In this document: piece by piece, positions 25,201 to 37,500 of the stretch | How the letters are laid out: the number at the start of each line of letters is the position of its first letter | Numbering within the stretch: the stretch's first letter is position 1 | Assembly: GCA_000727475.1 (NCBI GenBank) | Contig: KL647320.1 | Location: forward strand, 525,279-589,278 | DNA: 64,000 nt | Source of the DNA: Sarcocystis neurona | Lineage: Eukaryota; Apicomplexa; Conoidasida; Eucoccidiorida; Sarcocystidae | Direction: 5' to 3' | Program-made: the position numbers and the translations under genes | The notes under the pieces: model-generated | Seen by the model: the letters and a program-made list of their open reading frames with translations, nothing else | The model's database searches: none | Told to the model about the DNA's origin: nothing

Positions 25201-28200
25201 CGGCACAGGGTACCTGTGACCGCCTGTACGTACATCCGCACAGGACAAATGCACGCATTCTCTCGTTATAGCAGACGACATCTGGACTTACGTAACTATT
25301 TGTCAAAGTATAGAACAAAACATCCACCATATGAGTAGACACCAAAGGAGATGTTTGAGTTGATTTGTACATACGCGAGTATGTGTCTTAACTGCTTCTC
25401 TTCGCGGGTACACACCATCGTTGTTCTTTCACCACATGCGGACTGCACACGTGTAACTGTACGATAATTAGGAGCGGGATGTGCATGTCCCCGCTCTACA
25501 ACACAGGGTGTTAGGCGAAGGTTCGACGCTTGTAAATTTCAGTCGCATGTTTCCACTTTGAAGAAAGCAATTCCGCGGCGCTAGGTCACGACGCTCTGAA
25601 GCATGTGCAGCTCGTTTCGAGAGTTCCCTTTAGCGAAAGCGATATCGCATGAAACTCGGCAATATCGTCGCCTTTCTGCCTTCTGCACTGAACGGTCATT
25701 CACCATGTATTTCCGGCGTCTTAATTAGAGCAACTGTGTCCGCAAGGTCTACGCAGGAGCCACCCTTCTAAACGGCAAATTCATCACTCATATCGGAAAG
25801 CACCAACCCACTGTTTGTATGTACGTATGCACGTAGTTATTGAATATTCACGCTGCTGAACTGATACGCGTGAGAGATTACGAATGTAATTACGGCAGGT
25901 GTACCGTAGTAAGATGGCTATACCGCACACACACTACACGTAGTTACGTCTCCTGCAGGATATGGCTCTTGCTTGTTAATACAGGATTTATTCACACATA
26001 CTGGACATTCTACATGGCTGGCACAAGCTTCTCTGCACATGATTACATGACTACGCATCTATGAATGTATGTATCGCGTCCGTGTGTGCCTGGGGGGGTC
26101 GGGTTCTCCGCTCGAAGACATGCAGAACCTCACAGATACGAATACCCGCCCGTACGGGCAAACGAGCCTTTATCAGTTTGCCCCGCCGGATTTATTTATT
26201 CGGTTTCGCCGGTTTACTTCGCTAGTGTTGGTTGCCTGCAGTCGGCGTCTTTTTGAGGGAGCCGTCGTTGTCGCGTGAGAACGGGCGCTACATGGCCTGT
26301 CTGCGTGCCTTTCAGCTGTATTGCGCACGGATGCTGCGCTAGGACAGACTCAGCATGACGCCATTAAAAATAATATACATGTGTGTATGTGTAGATAGAT
26401 AGAATAGTCACATTTCCGCAGCAGAACTGAGTTCACTGTTTTTTCCCACGTGGGTACCTCCGTTTTGTTTGTGCCTGAAAACGGGTCCTCCAAACATCGC
26501 AAATACTGCGAACGCGCACTCCAGGTTCACACGTATGAAAGAATACTGTTTCACTATATTCAGGTACACTCACAAAGTCCCTCCCGTACATATGCGCTGC
26601 GCGAAGCTCTTCTCCCAATGACCCGATCAGAGTCGTCGTTCAGTACCGTAGAATATAGTCATGAAGTCGGCACGAAGTCCATATTTGTGAACGGGCCCCG
26701 CTGGATACGGTTTTTCGTCTGTTCAGATAAAAGTCGACTTTCCCAAGCCACCACCTGCAACCAAGACGGTCATTCACTCCACGTAAGATGTGATTTTTCT
26801 TTTGGCAGACTCCTTTTCGCATCCTACGTGCTGTGGGTGAGTTCGGTCGTTGCGTTGTTGCACTTTATTACACACTAACGTGCGCATGACTACGACGCAT
26901 CGTTTGTTCTGCATTTCCTAGTCGTCGCAGGTCTGCATATGCATCCTGCGTTTCTCGTTTAGAACATTCAAGAGCCTGTGAAATGGAGGCAGGTTTTGTC
27001 CTACTTCCGTACACTTGCGTTTTGCATTCAAGACTCGTGCAAGTTCGCCCTGCGGAAACGTGCGGCATTTCTCCACCAGCCTCGCGGTAGCCTGCTGGTT
27101 ATATATTTGAATTTTCCCCATTTTTCGCGTTCAACTCTTGTATGCGTGCATACAGAGACGGAAGGACATACCGAGAATAGCCTTTTCTTACAGATGACTT
27201 GTAATTATCTGACTGGTTGCGGCGATAGCCTGTACCAGTCGTCTCGGTAACAACCTCTGCCGAATTGCTCTAGCAGATTTAGAGATATTTCTGGATTCAC
27301 ATACGATGTGCTGGTGACTGTATGACCAGTCGCACCCTGAGAAAGCGCGCTCTCATGATGATTCTTTGCGTGTTCCTTCCTTTTTGCAGGTTCACGCGGC
27401 AAAACGAGGTCATTCCTCAATCCAGCGAAAGGACGCGGTTTCTCCTCCGTGAATGGGCGTAACGTGCAACTCTGATTATGGGTCCGCGCCGGTGGTAATG
27501 CGAAATTGAGATAATACTCTGTAGGAATGCAATGTCTGACACGTGGATCCACAGTTGGCGCCCGACCTGTGGTGTACGTACACCGCTGTGCACTCGCGGC
27601 TACCCCTTCATTCACGCTGACGCACTCACGCACACACCAACACATTTCCGATTCGTTGATATATAAATATTAGCACTTTGCGAAGGTGTCGGAGGAATAT
27701 TGTTTATTCGCCTACATCACTAGGTCAGCTTTTAGACGGAAGCTGAGCTATGGAACACAAAATGCCAAGCAGTACCTGCATAGATTGTATCGCACATTTT
27801 CGCGGTGCCTCTCTGTTCTGTCAGAACGCTGTGGTTCTACCCTCAGGCGTGCTTTGCAAAGCTCAAGAAGGCGGGATAGTGTGAAGGTGTACTGTTGGGA
27901 GGGCATTGACATGTGTTTTTTCAAAATAAAATGACGAGATGGTGTCGATCCGTGTGTAAAATTCAACCTCTGCAGATAGATTTTCTTTCAGCTTCACGTG
28001 AACAACGAAGTCAGGCGTAGTACGAACAATTTTGATCTGGCGAACAAAGTCACCTACTCGTTCTCAGAGTCTACAATTCTGCTACAACCATGTGTCCCCA
28101 CACCTTATGCGCACTTCTTCGCCGCTTACCAGTACACGCATACACACGTACGAATAGTTTCTTTTACGGGAGAGGCCTTCCACTTTGCTAAAACGATGTA

Positions 28201-28269
28201 CATAAACATACACGTCTATATGAGCCTGTGACATTCTTCTGGATTGCCGTGCCTCGTTTCCTCTCAAGT
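22285..28269. other. Divergent intergenic region between KCR and the B-box gene; no gene recognised
   Basis: About 6 kb separates the two start codons, so both promoters should lie here. Only short ORFs are present and none shows family motifs or paired splice sites. Unlike the gene introns, the region has very little TA/CA microsatellite and no triplet tract. No TATA-like element can be assigned with confidence. Confidence 0.5.
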
Positions 28270-28597
28270 ATGCCTCCTCTTTTTACTGAAAGTCCGAAGC
28301 TGCCGGCGATGAAGGCGCCGGCCTTCCCACTTCTGGCGGCAGATTCGAGTCGTCTGCCACGGTTCGCTCGCCGAGGAGAGCCGGAGAAATTTGATGTTGA
28401 CGGCAGAGAATTACCTGCCGGTATTCAACCCGTGCACCCGGTGCTTCTTCGTCCCCCGGGCTTTGTGCCGCGACGCAGACCTCACACTCTTCCTCGAGAT
28501 GCAGTCGGGACTGCTGGATCTCCCGGGTTGCCAGACTTCGTGCTCAGCGACGGGGAGAGATTGCCAGAGCCCGCTCCGCCAGAAACGTACTCTTCCG
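28270..28597 (+). CDS. B-box gene exon 1 (N-terminus)
   Basis: Begins at the first ATG after an in-frame TGA at about 28.23 kb and reads MPPLFTESPKLPAMKAPAF then a Pro/Arg-rich segment to PEPAPPETYSS. The donor gtgaga leaves phase 1 (TCC G), which exon 2 completes. A second frame starting near 28391 is also open, but its splice phase does not fit exon 2. Confidence 0.7.
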
Positions 28598-31500
28598 GTG
28601 AGAGGGGAAATCAACGAATTTTCGCGTCGTACGAACAGAAATCTCTCACTAACGAAGCCATTCATTCGTTTCTGCATTATTCACTCCTGTTTTCAGAACG
28701 TGCACTTACACTACTATGAATGAATACTCGTGTAAACACACCTTCTGCGCATTTCTTCGGAGCGTGAGGAATAACGTGGAGCTGTCTAGTGTTCAGGTGT
28801 ATGTTATTATTTTGTGTAGAGTCGGGACGGGGCTGCACTCGCGCACACAGAACGCTGCCCAAGCATATATATGTAAGGCTCAATAAATATTGCAGCCCCT
28901 CCACGTGCCTTACTACAAGGTCTCTGGAAAAGTCCACGATGCAGACGGTGTCTGTAGTGAAAAGAAATTCGAAGATTTCTGTGCTAGTTTACCCACACTC
29001 TGTGTGAGTCGGCTGCGCTTTGGGGATCCACAGTGTGTCCACATTTTTTAAACGAACTTTTTCCCCCGGCATATTGTAGCGTGTCTTTTTCTTGATTTTT
29101 GCGTAGGAAGGCTTTCGTTAACGAGACAAACACGATTTGTTGATCACACGAAAGACGCACTTGGACGTATTGCCGAAATGCGTGCTTACGTATGCGACAG
29201 GCGAGAGATGGGGAAAGCGGTGGTGAAGCGAGGGGTGTGTATACACGGGAGGGGGGCAAAGGGCCACGGTGCCCACGGGGACAGGGGCGACAGCACCGAA
29301 CGAAAATGCCGCTGAAGAATGCAGAGCTCACGCAGTCGGTTGTAAATGTTCTGAACCCTGGCGTAGTACGGCTGAAGTGTTCACTGCCACCGTCAGAACT
29401 CCCAGTGATTGTTTCTTTGAACTGTTTCGATTTGTTAATATAACGAGCAGAGATGGAGAGTCGAACCAGTCCTGATACTCTCAAACACACCGTATATTAT
29501 TAATGCCAGCGCTACAGTAGTCGTCACCCTGTGTGAATGCACCTGAGGAGTCTGTGAATTACTACGATGTATTCGGTTTCCTCTTGCAGCGCCCTTGTGG
29601 TGAGTCGATTTTCGCAGTCCTTCGTGATACTTTTGGACCCATCATTTGACCGAAGAAGCAAAGCTGACTCGGTCATGTCTATCCGTGGATGAGATAGAAG
29701 AGTTTCGCAGGGTATCTAGGAAAGATTTTCTTGTGTGGTTTGCTTGATGTACAGCACGCATGGTATAACTTTTTGGCAGGTGTGTTGCTGCTTTACGTAA
29801 AGGACGACGAACCACGCTCTTGCTCACTTCTGAATGTGTTTCGACTTGGGCACGCATGGAGTATGGCTTATTTTCTTCGTCTTCAGTGAATGGCCTTTGC
29901 GCCTGTGTGCATGGTGGAGGTCACCTGACACGTCAGCTGCTTCTGGGAATTTCCTCCGCGCTTGGATCGTCTAGTCTGCTACGCAGCTGCCTTGATCTGG
30001 TCTGCGCTGTTGCCCCTCAGTGTTTAGTACTGCTTGCGGGTTGCTGCTGCTGTTGCTGGGGCTGCTGTGATGTTTAGCCATATTGCCGCTGTCGGCTGTG
30101 GACGACGCTCCTCGGTTGCTGCTGCCAGCAATGCGAAGCGAGTGCCCCTGCGGCTGCGCTTTCTGTTGTGGGTGCTTCCCTCGTTGCTGCTCTCCGTCCC
30201 TTTTCTGAAAGCAGCTGCCACTGGTTTTGTGCTGCTCTCGCCTTACCCCGCTTCCTGCTGGCTGTCCTCAACCCGTGTGCTTCTTGTTGTTGCCGTCCAT
30301 GGACACCTCTGCTGCTGTTGCTGTTGGTTCTTTCTTTGCACCTGTCGCACGTGTACTGAAACTCGCCGTCGCCCCTCTTCTCCTCGCTGCTCCGGCTGCT
30401 GCCGCCGTGGCTGCTGCTGCTGCGCTGCCCGCTCTGCCTGACCTGCTGGTGCTGTCTTCGTTCGTGCCGTTCTACACTTCGCAGCTTTTCCACATTCCTT
30501 GCGACTGACATCCTGGGTGTCATTTTGCTGCACTGCTTTTGCTCTCGTGATGCCCTGGTGCTGCTGCTGCTGCTTCTGCCTCTTCTCTGCTGTCGCGACT
30601 TGTACCCGGGCATGACTGCGACTCTGCTGATCGCCGCTGCTGTCGCTGGTATGCCCTGAGGGTGGGTAATAGCTGCAACCGCTGCTCGTTGCCTGCCCGT
30701 TATCCTGCTGCCGCGGCTGTCGTGGTGGCTGCCCTGGGTGCTGCTGGAGCGTGTGCGTGTGTGTGTGCGTGTGTGTGCTGTTGCTTGTCAGCGTCGCCCT
30801 GCGTTGAGAAGCGGAGGTGCATGTGCTGCTGGGCGGCAGATGGCACGCTTTTCTGTTCCTCGTGCAATTTATATCTCTGTGGCGCATGCGCCGTGAAAAC
30901 GCATTCTTCCGGACCCTATCGCGACCACGTTATACGAACAGCAGCTCGTGCCGGCATCTTTGACATCGTGACGCAGGCGCCCGACGCAGATCGCCTGAGT
31001 GAAGAAGACTCCCAGCTAAAGAAGAAAGATCCATTTGATTTGGTGGCGCTCTCCGCTGTGTTCAAGCATCGAAAGCCGTGCGTCCCTCCCGCAGTCCGTT
31101 CGAAGACATATCTCTTCCCGCGCGTTGTTCGCCACACCGCATCACATACCTGGGTGTAGCAACAGATCTACGTGTGACTGCTTTGCTCTCTCTGCCCGCG
31201 TATACGTATGGACGTCTTCCACAAACACATACACATATACGTATATGCCTCTCTCTCTGTCTCTATGTCCACCTCTCTCTATCTCAGTGTCTCCCTCTGT
31301 CCACATATATGCATACACACATATGCAGACATATATATATACATATACATATATGTATATCTGTAATTATATGTTTCTGCACTTGTCTCCAACGTTATCA
31401 AACACCAGAGAATAGAAGAAATCTTGTATATCTCTTGTGCTCGTGCATGCATGGGTGTGTGTGTGTACTTCTCCCTTTGCGGCCACAAAAATGTCTGTTA

Positions 31501-34500
31501 CATAGGTGGGATGGACCCAGTGCACTTTGCCTCCCATGTTTTTCTCATTTGAAATATCGGAGCATCCTTCTCCGCAGAAGCTGCGTCCTGTCCGTGAACA
31601 CTCGGCAGAAGATGGGCGCACAGGCGTGAAGCAGAGAAAAGTACACTCCTAAGACTGCAGTGCTGTCAGTCTACGTGCCGACGAGCGCTCGACGCAGGTG
31701 GTTTGCTGCTGCTGCTGCTTTGAAAAGAAAAGGGGAAAGCCCGGGTCCTTGAAGGCATGCACACACACGGGCTGACACGTATTTGCACGCATATATACGA
31801 ATATTCATACTCATCTGTAGATAGACAGTTGTATCTGTAATCGCTTGTGTTACACGGAACTCGCTTGAGCCAGAGAGACGCCTGCGCCGCGCAGTGTGTT
31901 GGCGATTGCCTCATGCATGTGTACATCGCGCATGTGAGGAGTCGACGAGCCACAACGTTTAGACAAGATTTTCTCTCTTTCTTGAATTTTTGAAAAGAAG
32001 GAAGCCGTTTACTTTGCGTGTGTATGTGTATGTGTCTCTCAACCGCCGCATGCGCAGCCGTATTTCTTCCCTACTCTTCAGACATATATTCACGTATACC
32101 GTACACGGTAGACTCACACGTTCATACTCGGGAAGCAGCGCAAGACTCACTTATTCACTCAGTGTAAAAAAGTAGCTCCTGAACCGCTCATACACAAACA
32201 TGTATACATATCACGTGGACAGCTAAATAAGTATCTGCTGGCGCGCGTGATCCCGCTATAATGCGTATACCCGTCCGCACACCGTACGCATAAGCATATA
32301 TATGTATATATATATGTATATGTGTATGTGTATACAGTATAAGCATATATATATATGTGTATATGTGTATACAGATACTATATTTAAGAAGACGTCACTA
32401 CAGAGGAATTTCACATATATATATGTATATATAAACTGCCCGAACGTTTTGATTACTAGCTGCAGACGCACATTATGCCTCTCCTATACGACCACGCACC
32501 TATACACGTGTATCTATACACATTTGAGCTATAAAGATGCGCAGATTTGCAGTTTTTGAGTTTTCGTCTCTGTCCTAAAACGTGTGTGTATATCTCTACT
32601 ATTCACATACATCCACCTATGTACGTATTCGCGCCTACACACATGTGTGTGTATCTCTGTGTGTGTGAACCGCTGGTGTGTTTCCTCGTGGTAGCACGAG
32701 GTGCAAAAAGTCTTGTGGCTGTCCCCCACGTGTGGAGAATCGCCAAACTCTTATTTCCTGGTCGCGTAGGCAACTGCGGAAGGATCGAATATCTGTCAAA
32801 TCTTCTCTTCTGGGTGTTTGTGTGCGCGACTGTCGTCGAGAGGAGGTTCGCTGGGGTGTACGTACACCGGAGGAAGACGCGTCGACACACCTGTGTGGCT
32901 GTGGCTGTCTTCTCTCGTCCCAGGGCAACGCCGTGCCCGCACCACCCGGGCGCCGTTCTTGCCTTCGTCTGTCTGAAGTGCAACTACGTGGAAATATGCA
33001 GCGAGTGCGTTTCTTCGCCAGCGCACCACGGACACCAGATCGTCAGCACGAGCGAGGCGGTTGCCGTCGTTCGCAGCGCCGTAGGTTCTCCGAAAAAAGT
33101 CAGAGAGAAGCCGTTGCTGGCGGCAGCAGCTCTGCTGCGCCCCTGCGCCTGCCTGGCGAGCAACTCGCTTCTCTGTGTTGGCCGGCAGTGTCTCTGTACG
33201 TGGCTCCGTAAACGTGTGTCTGCGTCTTTGTATGGCAGTGTCTCCTCAATTGTTGTGAATACGTACATGTGGGAGTATCCCTCTCTATGCAGACCTCCAG
33301 CAGATGTGAAGACAGCATACCCGAGGAACTCCTTGTCTGTTGGTGTGTCTACAAATGTAGCTGCGTATATATGTACATATGTGAACTCGCACTACCTATA
33401 TGATTTGTCCACACCTGTCTATCCATATATAATATATATATATGGTCTTATACCTCGAGGAAAACGACGCTTTGCACATGTGTTTGTAGAGGAATCTTCC
33501 TCTTCGATGAAGGGGATCTGTACCTTATCAACTGTGAAACGGGGTGGCAATAATGAGTTCTTGCTGTCTCCCCGTAGTCTCTATGAAGGAAGGACAGGTC
33601 TCTCGAGTGTCGTCCATCACACACGTGTATATGGTAGGGAGACACACGTGAATTTCTCCTCTTTTCGTATTCTCTGCAAATGAAGGAACACGTCTCCAGA
33701 ATATCAGCGACCACATTCATATATATATGTACGATTGTATTACACATGGATTTCTGCTGTGTTTCTATCTCTGTGTCTCTGCCTCTCTGAATGAACTATA
33801 TTGCATATTATTTATAATTATCTAGTGCTGCGATGGATTTTTGCTGTCTCTCTCTGTCTGTCTCAGTCTCTCCGTACGGATCATACGATAGTATTTTACG
33901 TGGATTTTTGCTGTCTCTATCTCTGTGTCCGTCTCTCCGTATGAATTATACGTTAGGATTACGCATGGCTTTTGCTGTCTCTCTTACTGTGTCTCACTGT
34001 GTCTCCGAACAAACTATGAGTGCTGCGCATGAATTTTTGCCGTCTCTTTCTCCGTGTCTGTCCCTCCGTATGAATTACGCGTTAGTATTCCACATACGTT
34101 TTTGCCGTCTCTCTATTTCTCTGTCTTCCTCGGTTTGTCCTTATGGCTTGACGAACGCGCCTACACACTGTAACGTATCACATACTTTCTCTCTGTCTAG
34201 GTGCAAGTGTTTCTGGCCGTGCCGTCTCTCCATCGAAGGGTGGGGTCCGCATAGAAGTATCCGTTCAAATGCGCAGATATTTGTACCGCCCGAGCCTCGC
34301 CTACACACAAGTACGTCTTTCTTCTGCCGAGCCGAATCGGATGTGAGAATTTCTGCGGAAGCGCTGTTCCAGTGAATACGACGGAAAGTTCGTATGTTTA
34401 TAAACGAAGAAGGGGCTAACACAGAGACAACAGGAGCTGGCTAGCACAGCGAAAAGGGACTCGCCCACACAGAAACAACAGGGACTGGAGCACGAATAAT

Positions 34501-37500
34501 AAAGAGAAAAACGCGCGCGCAGATGCTACATGCTGCTGTATACTTCCCTTTCTACTTCTGTTTATTGACCGGCGTGAGTACGCGTCAAAACTCGAGCAAC
34601 CGGGATGTATGTGTGGGTCAGTCCACATGGCGAGAGACTGCGCCTGTACATTTGTCTGGAGACATAGATGTGTATCTGTATATTTGTATGTGTCTCCATA
34701 TACGTGGGTATTATACACATACATATATATATATACATATGCGTATATATACATACGTGTCCTTGAACGACCCGGCTGTCTTCCCACTACACATGTGTGT
34801 GAAAAAGAGAGACACATGTAAGCGTCTATTCAATATACGTATACGCGGAGTGTATCATATTTTACGCAAGTATATACTTGCATGTGTATACATATATATA
34901 TATATGTATATATGTAGATCCTTTTCGATGAAACACCTCGCCGTCTCTTCCCAGTATGTGTAAGTGTCTACGTTTCTTATATATTTTATACACGTATATA
35001 CATGCATGCATGTATTTACGTATACTCTAGATAGATCTTTTGTGTAGTAGTGCAACTCTACATACACACACGCACATACATTTCCTCCGCTCTGTTTCAG
35101 CGTCCTCCCCAGCCTCTTCGCAGGTAGAAAGTCTCTTCTCTGATAAATATCGACAGGTATACATATACGTCCCTCTTCCTTTCTTATCCTGCTTATCTGT
35201 GTGGCTCAATCTTTTCATTTTCTCTCTATCTACAAATATATATGTAATGTCTGCCAGTTTCTCTATTCTTTCAGCGACGCTTGTGTACAAGCATATATGT
35301 GCACACACACACATATATATGTGTGTCTCTCTCTCTATATATACATTTACGTATATGTCGTCTCCATCTAAATATATATATGTAAGTGGATGTCTGCAAG
35401 TTCGTCTTTGAGTGACGCCTGTGTACACGCGTGTATGTGTATATGTATTTATAGATATGCATGTCTCTTTCCTTCTTTGTCTATCTATATATGTACATCG
35501 TCTCTACCTGAACACACTTATGTATAAATGGAGTTCTGCGAGTTCGTCTATTTGATTCAACGACGCCTGTATGCATGCGTATATGTGCGTGTATGTATAT
35601 ATATATATGGTGTATATATATATGTATATATCTCTCAACGTAGATATGCATGTGTCTATGTATGTGTTGCTTTTCAGCTGCGTCGGTATATATAATCTCT
35701 TTTGCGACGTGGAGTTGCCTGTTCGCCTGCCTGTTTTCGTGTGTGAATCTTCTTTATCTATTTCACACAGAGACACAAGGACGATGCTGGCAATTGTGTT
35801 GCTGATTTTCCTTGAGGTACATCATCTTGCTGCACCCGGCTAGTGGTGTGTACCGCTGCCTGGTGTCTTTTCAGCGTTCTCTTCATTTTCCTGTGACCTC
35901 GGAGCTGCCTTTGCTGCTGCGCTTCATCTCCTCCCTTTTCTCGTTCGTTTCTGACTTCACTTCCTGCTGCTCTCCTGCTGCTGTGATTCTTCCCGTCTCA
36001 CTCTGACGCGTCAATACTTCAGAGCCCATCTCGGCAGTCGCGAAGAATGCCCGTGCTGCTGCTGCTGCTCAGCAGACGAGCCGCTGTCTCTTTTCATGTT
36101 GCCCAGGTCCCACTGCTGGTAGTAGACTGCTGCTGGCGCGTCTGCTGCTGCGCCTGCTGCTGCTACCGCTGCTGTTGCTGCTGCTGCTACCCCTCCTGCT
36201 GCTACCCCTCCTCCTGCTACCGCTGCTACTCCTGCTGCTGCTACCGCTCCTGCTGCTACGGCTGCTGTTGCTACCGCTGTTGTTGTCACCAGTTTTTGCT
36301 GCTGTTGCTGCTTCTGGGTCTCTGCTTTCTGCTGTCAACGTTTCTGTACTGCTGCTGTTGCTCCTCTCCCGGCGTCGTTGTCGCTTCTGGTGCTGCCCGT
36401 GTTGCGGGTGCTGCTGCTGCTGCTGCGCTCGCTGTTGTTGCCACGCCTGCCCCCCGCCCTTGCTGCTCCTGCTGGTGGTAGCCGCCGTGCTGCCGCCGTT
36501 TTTGCTGCTATTGCTGCTGCAGCTAGGGGATGCTGTTCTTTATTCCACTTTTTCTCTGCGTGCGCAGCTATCAGGTCACTACTTCGCGTTAACAAGGCAG
36601 GTGACGGAGCTCCGATCGATCGATCTGACGCTTAAAAACATTAAAGTGCGTCACACACCATCCGACAACATTTATTCGTTCCCCTTCTTCTCCCTAGTCT
36701 ACCCCATCTGTATCTACTGCTGAAGTTATATATATATATATGTGGATATACGTGTATATATGTATATATATAATTTCTACGTGTATATATATATACGTAT
36801 ATATACGTGTACATATGTTTATACACAAACGTATATTATATACATGAATACGTATAACTTATATATATGTCTCCCTTTCTGTCCTCTCCTTCTTCTTCGT
36901 ATACACACATATATATACTTCATAGTCGTATATCAGTGCGCGTGTGCACTGACGCGTATATGATCTTGTAGATCCACCTGGGCGTACGTGTTTATAGACA
37001 TATATATGTGTTGCTTTTTCTCTGTATCTCATTCTTCTTGTAGATACATTTGTATATCAGCTTATCCATATAAATATATACACATATACATATATATATA
37101 TGCACTGCTGATACACATGGGATCTATATGTCCACATACGTGTGCGTGCATGTGCATATATATGTGTGGCACACTCGACGTCGAGTGTCGTTCTTTCGCT
37201 CTCACTTTCTCGGCGCGTATATTTCTGTCTTTTTCTTCACCTCTCTGTAATCTACTCTACGTATTCTATGTATATATATGTATATATGTATATATATATA
37301 TGTGTCTCTCTGTCTCTCTTGGACGGATGGCTGAGGACGCTAGACATCCGACGCAGGGAAGTACACGTGAAGGTCGCTTTTCTCTATCTTATATATAAAC
37401 ATATTCGAGCAAAAATATGCATGTATAGATGTATCACACATGCAATACACGTACGTTATCATATATCAATCTATATATATATATATATACAGAGAGAGAC

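Larger units (their letters stand above)
33081..36522 (+). other. B-box gene intron 3, with two repeat arrays and a CTG tract
   Basis: Contains a roughly 64 bp array (33.74-34.15 kb), a roughly 142 bp array (35.17-35.64 kb), TA-rich spacers, and a long CTG/TACTCCTGCTGC tract at 36.05-36.52 kb running into the exon 4 acceptor. A short open segment at about 35772-35816 (DTRTMLAIVLLIFLE) has the wrong entry phase. Confidence 0.55.

Noticed and set aside
22263..27645. ORFs of 60-160 codons in the divergent intergenic region
   Set aside because: No motif, paired splice sites or consistent strand. Composition gives no coding signal that I can defend.
30074..30887. Gln/Ser/Arg-rich minus-strand ORFs opposite the B-box gene
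   Set aside because: They mirror an intronic CTG tract of the plus-strand gene and overlap the start of exon 2, whose B-box is unmistakable.
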